Shown: one piece after another, positions 35,623 through 46,655 of the stretch
Numbering within the stretch: position 1 is the stretch's first letter
Layout of the letters: the number at the start of each line of letters is the position of its first letter
From: Rhodocollybia butyracea
Taxonomy: Eukaryota; Basidiomycota; Agaricomycetes; Agaricales; Omphalotaceae
DNA length: 64,000 nucleotides
Direction: 5' to 3'
Assembly (NCBI GenBank): GCA_015501585.1
Contig: JADNRY010000144.1
Location: 1-64,000, forward strand
Program-made: the position numbers and the translations under genes
The notes under the pieces: generated by a model
The model's database searches: none
Told to the model about the DNA's origin: nothing
What the model saw: only the letters and a program-made list of their open reading frames with translations

Positions 35623-37379
35623 TTATGTTAACCCGCTCAAATTCTGTTCTTCCACTTCATCCCAATAGACCTCTTTCACCACGTCGTAGAACCTATTCAC
35701 CTGAGACTTAGTCACCGTACATCTTCTAATATGCATCTTTTCCAGCTCATTCCCTCTTTGCTTCCGCTTGGTCAGACACTCCTCCAGTATAGGAAACGAA
35801 GTACAATTGTAGTCAATTACTGAGAGGCTTTTCAAACACGGGAAAAATATCGATTCACCGAGAGTACCATCCTCATCGAAAAAGATCGTGCTGTCTAATG
35901 CCCCAGCTATTGAATCCAGCAAATCCAGCGGATCGATGTTTGTTATAGCGAGTACCTCCACTTTCTGCATTTTGCGGAAGACAGTGAGTATGTCTTCCTC
36001 TGAGAATTCGCAGAAGGCCAACGCCAGATCCATTACATCTTCCACAGCGGGAACGGCGTCAAACACAGCGTTCAACATCTGCACATAGTTCCATAAAGAA
36101 GGAAACGCGACCGGGAGACACAAATCCCAACGTATCGGCAAGTTTTGGATGCTTCCCTCGAGGAAAACGTTAATGGAGCACGGCCGGGTGACCGAGTCGC
36201 GGGGTAAAATGGAAAGTCTGCTGAAGCTGGCTTGAGCGCTTACATTGTCCTCGCTCTCTGGAGGCGAAAGATGCTGGGTGAGCCAAGGAATGAGATCACA
36301 CGCTTCCTTGCCACCCCGGAGACTCGGGTCAGTTTTGTCCCACGAGTCGCAAGTTATGTGGAGCGAGGCTGTTGCAGGGATGGACAGACTTTGGAGGACT
36401 TGGACGCAATCTAGAACCCGGCCAGATAGCGTAAGGTCATCGAGGTGTACGGCCTTGCTGACACGAGTAGGGGAAGGAAGGGGGAACGTCGGTGAATTCA
36501 AGTAAGGGAGGCAGTATTCGAGACTGAGGATCTTCAGAAGGGGATTTTGATCGATTATGTCGAGAAGTTGAGACACAGACGGCAAGAACACTGTGGTGCG
36601 ATACACACTAAACGGCTTCAGCGAAAGCCGGAGCACGGTGAGCGACTTGAAGTTTGGGCAGTCCCAAGCTATAACGCAGTTATGTAACATGATATAGGAC
36701 AGTCTGGGAGTTTGGCCATCAAACAGGACTGAAGGTACAGGAATGGGGGGATCCGACGAATGAAAAACGATTGTCTGAGCATTGAGACTGAGAAGCTCTA
36801 GCATTGGTGCGGGCTTGATCAAACACGAAGACAAATTTGCGATTTCGTCTTCTGGACCTGATAAGGCGAGCTCCTGGAGATGAAAAATATGTTTTGGGAT
36901 ATAAGCCTTGACTTCGGGCCCCATTCCATGTGAGTCATTACGACAGTGAGCCCACAGGAAGATAGGTGCAACCATGGCTCGCTCCATCATGGTAAGCATC
37001 CATTGAGTACCAAGGTCGTATGCGATGTTGGACCATAGACGAGGAGTGGCAACTGCAGTTTCGCGAAAGCGTCGGCAGACAAAGGTGACCTACACATATA
37101 TGTGAGTCATCAGTATGATCCAAAGACGACAACACATACTTGTATAAAGCCCAGGTTCTTTCTTTTCTTTGTTTTGGAGTCATAGTACACACAAGGGGGA
37201 TCGACAACCCTCAGTGACAGAAATATACTGCCAAGGATTTCAGCCGGTAGGACGCATATGGGTGGCGAGTGGCGAGCCGCCACTGTGACAACATCTGAGG
37301 ATAATATTAATTAGTCGACTCGTTTCAATCATGCACATAAGTTATGCAACACACCAGATCCTCTCGTTGACATGGACAT
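35623..37379 (-). CDS. F-box/leucine-rich-type hypothetical protein
   Basis: The ATG at 37379 opens a tiny exon (MSMSTRGSG). After an intron ending before about 37297 it continues DVVTVAARHSPPICVLPAEI, then LGSIFLSLRVVD. This LPxEILxxIF pattern is the start of an F-box in Agaricomycete proteins. A further intron leads to VTFVCRRFRETAVATPRLWS, completing the F-box-like region (VCRRWRxxAxxTPxLW pattern). The rest is one long exon with leucine-rich stretches such as IFHLQELALSG, FKSLTVLRLSLKPF and LLKILSLEYCLPYL. Length is about 530 residues. F-box proteins of this class are thought to be substrate receptors of SCF ubiquitin ligases, but the family is hugely expanded in mushrooms and targets are unknown. 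No lesion seen. The downstream end at 35623 (EEQNLSGLT) is clear. Confidence 0.75.
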
Positions 37380-37960
37380 ATTGTCTTATACTGCGTTAAA
37401 CAAAACAACTAGTGAGTCGACTACAAAACAAACGGAGAATAGCTTGTAGTGGCAAGCAATCTAAAACTTACGAAAAATTGTTTTGAAGTTTCCACATACA
37501 CCGCGTAGTTTTTTCCCAGTAAAGAGCTTGTATTTACGCAGTGGTTGGACAAAAGAGAAAACGAATATGATGGTATATAGAGCATGGCAACATGCGCGTG
37601 ACGTCACAGCACATGATCTTGTATACGATAATTATGCGTCAAAACAATGTATTGAGTATATACTTCCTTCACTGCTCTCCGTCCCTCCCCAAATTGCCAG
37701 CCACACGAAGAACCCGAAACAGCGCGGATGTCGAGAGCAGATGAGAGATCGCCGGATGAAACTGAAAAATGGTCCAGGGTATTCACTACCTACAGCAGGA
37801 GTATTTGCACGATCAGTACTGCTGCTGGCACTTTCAAGTGTGACTGCTGGTTCTGAACCGGTGTTATATCTGGCAAAAAGATGCAGATGAAGTCAGTTCC
37901 GAATCGTTATACCGCGCGTCCTATCGATGCTGACGTTACGCAAAAGTAGAGCCGTTGGCG
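37380..37960. other. Intergenic; possible promoter of the F-box gene
   Basis: A 135-codon plus-strand frame (37483-37890) is present but lies where the F-box gene's promoter is expected. It has no motif except a hydrophobic stretch near its end, and is not called. Confidence 0.35.
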
Positions 37961-39310
37961 TTTTGGTCCGCTAGGACCCAAACCGTCTGGACTTCGACTG
38001 GAGTACTCCAAAGTCTGACTGCCTAGAACTTGGCCTAGAATATAGAAAGGGACATCGAGATCCATGATGATGGGGAGCCCACTATGACTCCCTCACGTAC
38101 CTTACCGAGGAGGACGAGGAGCCAGATGAGCTGTGTGCCCTCTATCGAAGGTAGGGAAAGCAAGATACCGCAAAAGCCCCGAGGGAAAGCAGCACCCACT
38201 TGCTACAGAAACTTATGGTATTTTTCAATGACAGTTACTTTTCTTCCTTACCGTCTCGAAAACAAACTGAAAGCGCTTGGAATCAGAACGGGATGATGAG
38301 AAGCCTGTGGAAAATTGTGCATTTGACGAGTTGGCTTATTCCTGTCAATAGAGTGAGTATTGAAAGTCCTTCAAACGTGCGGCCTAGAATATTTCAGGCT
38401 TTCATCAGCCAATTGGCATATACAAGTAGAACTTTGGGAAGAAAATATCACGGTGGTCTTTGTTCAAGATGAAGACTCGTGCTATCTGTACAACGCGTAT
38501 ACTACTTGTTGTCACGGTGGATTTTCACGACACTACGGGATATAGAGTGTTCACAGTTCGGGGATGTTGGTCATAAGTATATCATCTCTATGTTGTCTGC
38601 TTCGGTATGTTTTGTCTACCAGCAACATAAATGAAGGGACCATGACAATGTAGAGTTACCAACCTTGCGTAAAAACGGGAAATCGTCAAGGCTACAGTTA
38701 GTTGGGCTATGCGCTTTCTGCTGAAGGCAGAATGAGGTAGGATGCCGCAAAATCCTCGAAGAAGGAAGACTCACAGAAAAGAAATGATGGTCATGGTTGT
38801 ATACAATCTCTTTACCGCCTCGAAAACAAACCGAAATTGCCTCAGCTCCAGTGTAGGACCTGTAAATCATGATGCTAGTTAGTGGTTCAAGCAACAAAAC
38901 CGCGGTGCACATACAAACATGCATGTAATGCACATATCTTCATGGGATTTTCCGAGTCGATGTACCTCACCTGAAGAGATGCATCGTAAAATATTTCAGG
39001 CTCTCATCAGAGATGTAGGCATTTTTTTTACTATGCCAGATCCATAGAAGGATAAACGTTAGGATGGGACTTATTGTGAGTGAAAGAATCGTGCTATGCG
39101 TGCGATGCGGATATACCCATCTCACCGTAGTTCTTCCTTATTTATTCGGCCTGCCTCGGGGTTTCCTCCCTAGCAAATAGCAAAGAAGAGACAGTCGGGA
39201 ATACTGACCTTATACAAATGGTCTACTAAGACCCAAATCATCGACGTTACAGTCAGCTGAGTTGTACGCCCTGTTGGATGAGGATGGGAGAAACACTCAC
39301 CGAAATCGGT
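37960..39310. pseudogene. Two or more decayed copies of an unknown gene
   Basis: Similar pieces recur in this stretch. CTA(G/A)GACCCAAA(C/T)C..TC is at about 37972 and 39223. ACCG(T/C)CTCGAAAACAAAC(T/C)GAAA is at about 38251 and 38812. AATATTTCAGGCT(T/C)TCATCAG is at about 38388 and 38991. On the minus strand the shared part reads SVCFRDGKE and SVCFRGGKE. On the plus strand one piece reads YDSLTYLTEEDEEPDELCAL (near 38083) but is closed by stops on both sides. I cannot tell which strand was coding. A third, weaker copy is at 35190-35400. The original function is unknown. Confidence 0.45.
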
Positions 39311-40002
39311 ACGGTCATAAGGGTAGCTGTACATCTTGAGATTCAGGCAAATCCCCGGTCAGATAGGTACCACCAGTGGTGGTGTTCTCTTCCCGACACG
39401 CATGATGCACAATCTTTCTAATAATCAAGCGCATCGACTCGGAAAGTTCCATTGGAGTAAGTACATACATTGTGCACCACGGTTATTTTTGCCAGACAGG
39501 CTCTATCCTTGTTATCCACCAGAGGATTAGCCAGGCACTCCGAGTGCGTTGGAACAAGTCTTTCGTCGCCCTTCTATGGCCACGTCTATATTGAATCTCT
39601 GACACACTCGGAGCCGAAGCGATTTCAGTGTTGAAGACGGCAAGGAAAGGATCTGTCAGTAATACAGTTTTTGCCAGTTTTTGCCGTGTCAATTTTTTGC
39701 GATAGTTTGCGGTCCTTTGACGCAACTTTTTTAGCAGCGTATTATCGTCGAGCTATAGAAAATCTTGTACTTGAGACCACAGAGCATGCGGATTTGATGC
39801 TATTTGAGGACATAGATATTCGGTAGGGATTATTTGATGTCGACCTGGTTGCCAAAACTGTGTGGTGCTTAAGGGAAGCTTTGAAGTGTGAAGCTTGACG
39901 GAAGGTTGTACGCCACTGTGAGAGTTCTGCTGCTTAGTCAGCACATTGAATATGATTATTTGCAGGGTGAAGTTGTGAATTCAAGTTTCAAACGTCCATG
40001 TG

Positions 40003-40010
40003 TATATAAT
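40003..40010 (+). promoter_or_regulatory. TATA-like box of the Dal5-like carrier
   Basis: TATATAAT stands 66-73 bp upstream of the ATG at 40076, with a pyrimidine-rich stretch (CTCTTTTC, CCTCTCTTTTC) between, as is common at fungal transcription starts. Confidence 0.4.
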
Positions 40011-40075
40011 AACGTCGCTGTTCCTCTTTTCAGGGACTTTCTGTCCTCTCTTTTCTAAAGGCTGTGGTCCTCAAG

Positions 40076-42374
40076 ATGTCGTTGAAGAACGCCAGCTCGC
40101 TCAGCGAGGAGAAGAACTCTATCTCCGACTCGAACGTACATGAGTTACCTACAGTGGAGAACGTTGACGACGTTCATGAACTGGACTACTCACAGGAAGA
40201 GTACAGCAGGTTGCTCAAGAAGATGGTAGATTCATCGCGATTCTTTGTTCAACACAGATAGTAAACTTGTACTTTACAGGACTGGATTCTTCTACCTCTG
40301 ATGTGGGTCGCATATGGCGTGCAGCAAGCAGACAAAACCGGAATATCGACTCAAGCTCTTTTCAACTTTCGCCAGGATAATGGTCTCGTTGGACAGCAGT
40401 ATTCTTGGTGCGTCCTACTCTGTCAGGTCTGTCGCTATGCTTATGTATTAGCTTCAAACAGGCTATCAACGTTAGTATCCCTTATTTCCCTTTCAACCAA
40501 CACTCACGAGCTCCCGTGAACGCATTCAGCATCTTTTATCTTTCATACCTGTAAGTCCTGTCTGCGCCACATACCGTATGTCAACTAAAGGCTTAGTGGG
40601 CAGGGTATTCGAGTTTCCTATGAGTTACCTCATGCAACGCGTTTCTGTCGGAAAGACTTTATCCGTTCTCATGTTCTTCTGGGGAATCGTCGTGCTATGT
40701 ACTGCTTTCGGTGTGTAACATTCTTTTCTATCTCGACAGCTACATAATATCGGCTCTCTCTAGCGCACAACTGGGCTGGACTCATGGTCCTACGTACTCT
40801 CCAGGGTCTCTTGGAATGCACGATCTCACCCTCATTCCTCCTCATTATCGGAACCTGGTACAAGACCAGCGAGCATGCAAGGTGCGTCCTGCGTGTATGT
40901 TCGAGCTTGTGAACCGTATTCTTACTTTCTTCACTAGCCGATCCATCATATGGGGTACTGCTAATGCGGGGTTCGGGGTCATCGTCAGCCTGTGTATGTA
41001 TGCCATTGGAAATAGCGCCACGAATCACAAATCAGGTCTGGCTGCTTGGAAGGGGTGAGAACATCTATTGATATCAGAGAGTCAATTTATCAAACCTTTT
41101 GCGATCCCAGGATATCCTTCTTTCTTGGTGGGACTACCATCCTGCTTTCCATCGTTGCGTGGTTCTTCCTCGGAACTCCACGAGAAGTCGCTTGGGTGTC
41201 TAAAGAAGAACGTCGAATCGCTCAAGCCCGGATTGTATCTAACAAGACAGGAACAGACCACCATAAACGGAGAGATTGGAAAAAAGACCAAGTCATTGAA
41301 GCTTTCTTGGATCCCTCCACATGGTTCCTTTTCTGTTCAGTTGTCCTTGGCGCTCTACCGAATGGAGGTATTACCTCTGTGAGTTAAACTCTCGCGATTT
41401 ATTTCCGTGTCGCTAATGAATGATTGTTTGTAACACCAGTTTGGCAACTTGGTCTACACGAGTTTTGGGTTCACCTCTCTGCAAACAATTCTTTACGGCA
41501 TTCCCCAGAATGTCGTGTCGATCTTCTGGTTCCTCCTAATGGGATATCTCTGTCGCCGTGTTCCTCGATCACGGTTCTATATCATGGTAGGTAACATGGA
41601 GCACTCAACTCAGTAGTCAATCATCTAGATCGGGATCGCTTACATACCGATTTCGTGATATAGCTTGTCTCGATCGTACCAGCCTTCGTAGGTCTCCTCG
41701 CGCTGGCTTTACTCCCAAGCTCGAACAGCTTCCGGTGGATCAAGTTTGGGATGTACTTTATGGTTAGTTGAAATGCACTAAGTAATCTAAACAGATTAAT
41801 CTCATAATCTCTCATAGACGGTGACCAGTAACATTAACGGCCTGCTTCTCTGGATGCACGTCCCCTCAAACGTCGGTGGCCGTACTAAGAAATCTGTCGT
41901 CTCTAGTATCATGTTCATCGCTTACTGTGTCGGCAACGCTGGCGGATCGCAGTTTTTCCTCGCTAAAGACGCGCCCAGGTATATCCCTGCACTTATTGCG
42001 TGTTCTATTTGCTTGGGATTAGAGTGTAAGTCTGTCCATCACATTTCGCACCCGGTATCCGGGTATACATACACGTGCAACTGACGCTTTCGTTAGTCGT
42101 ATTCATCCTCGTATGGAGGATCTGGCTTTCGTACCAGAATCACTCTAGGGACAAGGCTGCTGAAGCTGCTGGGCTCACACCGGAGCAGATCAAGGTCTTG
42201 GGAGCGGAAAATGGTGAACGGGATATGACGGATCGGCAGAATCCTCATTTCAGTGAGTTTAATTTCATCTAGGTTTCTATCTGGGTTATCGCTCTCTTTC
42301 TCCCTTTCCTTTTTCCTTTCGTCACTCTTTCGAAGCAGCGCTGATTTTCGTTCGATGTAGGATATAATTATTAA
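40076..42374 (+). CDS. MFS transporter, allantoate-permease (Dal5)-like
   Basis: The ATG at 40076 opens MSLKNASSLSEEKNSISDS, an acidic N-terminus. After an intron come DWILLPLMWVAYGVQQADKT and GISTQALFNFRQDNGLVGQQ, the GLVGQQYSW block of Dal5-type permeases. Next are VFEFPMSYLMQRVSVGKTLS, AHNWAGLMVLRTLQGLLECT (TM4 motif LRxLQGxxEC) and ISIFxGG-region exons. The central loop is AWVSKEERRIAQARIVSNKT, and DPSTWFLFCSVVLGALPNGG is also family-typical. The penultimate exon has FVFILVWRIWLSYQNHSRDK. I place a last intron at 42253-42360, because joining NPHF to RYNY gives the usual C-terminus and stop (42372-42374); without it the frame reads on to 42272. Length is near 520 residues. The carrier belongs in the plasma membrane; relatives carry allantoate, ureidosuccinate or small organic anions, and the substrate here is open. 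Confidence 0.85.
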
Positions 42375-43311
42375 GTGGATTTATTATCGATATCATTAAA
42401 ATCTTTATGCAAGTATATCTTGTAAGTATATCTATATCTATGCACTAAAAAGCACAGACTATCTTAATGGAAATGGTAATGTCATATATGTCCTAGTGTC
42501 GAGTGTCTGATAAGCTCCCTATACACTAAACGACTGTGATCTGTAAGAGATCGCAGTCAAAATTCTGGGGATACCGGTATTGAACCTCACTGCCTTTTTA
42601 CACTTGTATCCTTGATATAGAGTAGCCGTTAGTGATGCTCTGTAGAAGAGCACAAACTATAATTATCCCAGGCAACATGGTAACTCCAACGCCAACAAAT
42701 TTAGATGCATCTACAAACAGTTATTAGATCTATATTGTCAATGATGTATTTGTGGATCTCCCGAGGCTTGATTGAGAAATGCGCTGCTCCTTTCAACATG
42801 TTTAGGGGGCAATCGATTAACAAATGTACATTCAGGCGTTGGCTGACAATTGTAATTTGCGTGGCTCGACCATGCGGATCCCTCGAGATAGAGATTCCAG
42901 TCGGACAGACATCTGTCTCATACGGATACCTCTTGCAACCTCTTGCAACACACCTCCGTTCTGATGTGGTCATCGCTTGAAATAATTCCTCTGACAAGAA
43001 CCAAGATGGTACGTATCTGAATCCAACGTTCGCCGATGCTAAGTCATTTCGTTCCCAAGGCCTTGGCGGAAGCTCCAAAAATTTGGGGAATCGATAATGA
43101 CATTGTACGTGGATGGCTCGTCGATCTAGAAAGTCCTGAAGCAGAAGCATATCCGGTGAGGCGGACTACGATAATGCGGTTAGCCTGATAGTTGAAGCAC
43201 TCGTCTTACCACGAGTATTTGATATGAGGACGCTGTTAGGACACACTCCGCAGCTGTTCGAACTTTTGGTCTTTTCGCTGCCTTACATATTACAAAACCC
43301 CTTATACGAAA
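42375..43311. other. Duplication-unit sequence, no intact gene
   Basis: From about 43005 to 43200 the sequence matches 46325-46560 (GATGCTAAGTCATTTCGTT, GTCGATC(T/C)AGAAAGT, CTGAAGCAGAAG). In the second copy a plus-strand frame is open over about 50 codons (FEKAEIDNDIVHEWLVDPES). Here it is broken, so both may be remnants of a gene exon. Confidence 0.4.
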
Positions 43312-44917
43312 TCATACATGATCCACAGCAGTGGCTGACCCAGGATACGAAGGCGGCGGGATACTACCCGTCAACCGAGCGTTCTCAGCCAAGAGCAGAT
43401 CTATCCGTCTTCGCATTGTCATGATATCCATCGGCTCAAGCTCCAAGTCATACTCAAAGGAAATAACTGGCACCACGCTTTCCCTCATCCGTTCATCCCC
43501 TCCAAGTCGCTCTTCGAATATGACTGTCCCACTGGCATCGATAGGATGTTGAAGCTCGGCCTTTAGATTCGAATTCTTTCTGGATTCTGGCGAAAGCATC
43601 AAAGCCGAGCCTGAAACTGGAGTACCGGAGACGGCGGTGAAAGGAACGGGAGTCAAGGTAGCGAGCCGGCGGAGAGCTAGTTTTTTTGCATGGAGTTTGC
43701 GTCGGGTGTACCAAAATGCTGCGAGAGAGAGGAGGGCTAACAAGAGCAAGGCACCAATGATACCGCCGATTAAGGCTCCGTTTGACGAGGGGCGGTGGGA
43801 GATAGCGGATATGGAAGAGGGGGCGGGCTGTAGGCTCGACGAGGTCCTATAGGAAGCTATGAGTTTGGTGGGAAGTGAGAGTATGAGTGGACACTTACGG
43901 GCGCAGAGTTGGGCTGAGTGGACAGTGGCAGTAGTCAGTCGAAATCAGCAACGTTGGTTATTGGCTTACCTTGCTATGTTTGAAGAAGAACTAGTGGAAG
44001 AACGGCTAGATAGCAACGGCGATCCGGCGATGGCAGTAGTGTGAGTATTCAAGGAGTGAATAGTCGAGGATGGAACGGAGTGGGTGGTCGAGGAAACGGA
44101 GTGGGCAGTCGAGGATGGAATAGAGTGCGTAGTGGATGAAACAGAGTGCGTAGTGGATGAAACAGAGTGCGTAGTCGAGGAGGAGACAGAGTGCGTAGTT
44201 GACGGTAATGATGTTGTACTGGAACTCTTTTGAGAAGCGGAAGTGGTAGTAATCTTTGTCGTGCTTGAGGAAGTACCGGCAGTTGTATCATTACCAGCAC
44301 ACCCTGCGGTAGCTTCGAGAGGAGTCAACTCATGAGCAAAATTGCGATAGAAGCTGCTCTTACACGAAGCAAACTCTATCATCGTTGAATTCCCATCGCT
44401 ATCTTCGATCGTGAACGTGAACTGGTCACCTTGGGGTGCATTTAATTATTTGAGGGAGAGCTGGAGGTGGTTTACATACCTGCCAACACCTGCGCAGAAT
44501 CAGGGGTAAACGTGTGCGACTGTGTATTTCCAAGGTCGGATGTAATATCTGGAAATCCGGAAGTTCTGGAAATATGAGAAATTATGGGTCGTTTGAAGGT
44601 AAAGGCTCACTGCTATATCGCTGATCGATTAGCAGTGGGTAAGTAGACGAGGATTGGAGGCACGTACTTGAATTAGTTGGAATGGTGCTATATGAAGAAG
44701 AATAAGTTTGGACTCGATCACCAACAAGAATGGCTCACGTATGCCGCCTTTCCATTGCAGTAAGATGGGGGCGCAAGTGATGGTAGTTTGTCTAATCGAC
44801 TGAGCGTGAGTAGTTGGAGGGTACAATCTGGACTGCACACTTATTGAGAAAAGTCAGGGCTTGACCTTGCACGCCTGAATGTAAGCAGAAAAGAAAAAAA
44901 AGAAAAAGGAGGACCAT
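43312..44917 (-). CDS. Secreted-stalk single-TM surface protein, copy A
   Basis: The ATG at 44917 starts a signal peptide, MVLLFLFFLFCLHSGVQG, followed by QALTFLN. An intron of about 50 nt (GTGTGC...ATTAG) joins to KQTTITCAPILLQWKGGI. Later exons read ITSDLGNTQSHTFTPDSAQV and GDQFTFTIEDSDGNST, a small extracellular domain I do not recognise with paired cysteines. A Ser/Thr stalk of repeats (STTHSVSS units, 44050-44220) follows, likely O-mannosylated. The membrane segment is in GALIGGIIGALLLLALLSLA, followed by the stop-transfer YTRRKLHAKK. The cytosolic tail has MDIMTMRRRIDLLLAENARL and ends SIPPPSYPG...DHV. The layout suggests a cell-surface sensor or wall-associated protein, which is inference. 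Copy A has the longest stalk of the three paralogs. Confidence 0.7.
44050..44220 (-). repeat. Ser/Thr stalk repeats expanded in copy A
   Basis: Minus-strand coding repeats of the form STTHSVSS (about seven units, DNA units of 21-30 bp such as TGGATGAAACAGAGTGCGTA on the plus strand). Copies B and C keep only one or two units at the same place, so the array expanded or shrank after duplication. Confidence 0.7.
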
Positions 44918-45400
44918 CCGACAACTAGGAAAGGACAAGAGGGAACTAAAGGAAGCATTCCCGAATCGCTAAGGTGAATGGCCCTATGACCTTTAAAATG
45001 TCGAACACTGTATCCAGGCTGCTGCACAACGATGATTATTTCTTTGTAAGAGCAACAGGCTCATTGGACCCAGACTCACTGAATAAACGGATGAAAGACT
45101 GGTAACTTCCAGCAATCATCCATCACGGCTCTGAAACATCCCGTATTGCCTTCGCCGGCAGATGTAATCGGAGGGCATTGAAAAAAAACTGATTCCATAA
45201 GTGGGTAAATATTGATTGGGTGGCCTCAGCTGGGCAGTACAGTGGATAGCTGACCGAGGGGAAGCCTCAGGTTGCCGATCATATTATCGTTGTGCGCAAC
45301 GTGGTAGGTCCTTCCGAGTAAGTGGGTTATCGGTACATTGGTACATATGTCTGCATTATTTACCGCAACGCAGGCCAGAGAGTCAGACCAAGATCCCATT

Positions 45401-45531
45401 TCATCAGCAAAACGTGAGTGAGCTGGCGCCGTTGTCAGGCACTCTACAGCCGTTTCCAGCGGCTCCCAGCGGCCCCCAGCGCTGTACAGTGCCAGAAAGC
45501 GGCTTCCCGTTCACCCACGTTTTGCTGATGA
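45401..45531. mobile_element. Short inverted-repeat element, 131 bp (candidate MITE)
   Basis: TCATCAGCAAAACGTGAGTG at 45401 and its near-perfect complement at 45511-45531 (one difference in 21 bp) bound a 131-bp GC-rich piece containing (C)CCAGCGGC repeats. No target duplication is obvious. I did not see it in the paralogous segment near 48600, which fits insertion after the duplication. Confidence 0.5.
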
Positions 45532-46013
45532 CTTGAGGAGCACATCATGGACAGTTTTGTTTTCTGTCAAATGCTGGACATCATTTTGTATGGACGGCCA
45601 TTGATGCCGAAAGTAGAGAAAGCAAGTGCAACAGTAACCAGGTTCAAGCAAATCCAAGATAGCCTGGTTGCAAAAGCTAAGTAGTTGCTTAGAAACACAG
45701 CCAGCTATCACTATCTCGAGGCAATTTGCACGCTACCAACACGAACATCTTCACAGCTTAGCCTACCCCGCCACGCTGGCGGCTGTACAAAGATTGGAAC
45801 AAAGAGCTAACAGAAACTCAACTCTTAACCGCTGCGAAGGAGACGCGTGCATTAACAGCAGATCAGACAGGCTTATGGCTCTCACCCTGAAGAAAAGGGC
45901 GAGTAGAGGCGAGGACGAGGCTGGACAGTGGAGGAGTGAGGGAAACACGCGTCGCGGCACGCATCGGCATTACTTAATCCTCCTTGATCTACAGTTCCAT
46001 CTAATCCATTAGA

Positions 46014-46200
46014 ACATGCAACTGACGCTTTCGGTAGTCGTATTCATCCTCACACAGTGGAGGGTCTGGCCTTCGTACCAGAATCACTCTAGGGACAAGG
46101 CTGCCGAAGCTGCTGGGATCACACCGGAGTAGATTAGGGTCTTTCCAGGAGCATAAAATGGTGAACGGTATATGACGGCAGAATCATTTCAGTAACAACA
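46014..46200 (+). pseudogene. Broken copy of the last coding exon of the Dal5-like carrier
   Basis: CAACTGACGCTTTCG(T/G)TAGTC at 42077 is repeated at 46019, and the match runs on through the region encoding QNHSRDKAAEAAGLTPEQI. In this copy the CAG codon of EQI has become TAG (46130-46132), and indels follow. No other exon of the carrier is present. It marks the junction of the tandem duplication that multiplied the surface-protein genes, whose unit evidently began inside the carrier's 3' end. Confidence 0.8.
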
Positions 46201-46655
46201 GCTTGGGTTCAACTTACTCTCGCACCTCAAAATCTTCTAGTGAGGTCATCTGCCGCACTTGAAATAATGCCTCTGACACTTGGTAAGCGTCGAAACCAAA
46301 TCATATTTCAGTTTTGCTAACAAGAACCAAAGACGACATGTATTTGAATCCAGTGTCTGCTGACGCTAAGTCATTTCGTTTCTAGGGCCTTGGTGGAAAG
46401 CTCCAATTTTTTGAGAAGGCGGAAATCGATAATGATATAGTACATGAATGGCTTGTCGATCCAGAAAGTTCTGAAGCAGAAGTCATATCCGGTGCAGAGG
46501 ACCACAATAATGCGGGTAGCCAGATAGTTGAAGCGCCCGTAGAACGTCAGAATATCTGGTAAGCACCCTGTTAGGACATACTTTGTAGCTGTCCGAACTA
46601 GTTCGAATTTCTGTCGTTTCGCTGCCTTACATATTACAAAAACCCTTATACGAAA

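Noticed and set aside
37483..37890. 135-codon plus-strand frame between the F-box gene and the decayed repeats
   Set aside because: It lies in the expected promoter of the F-box gene and has no recognisable domain or splice pattern.
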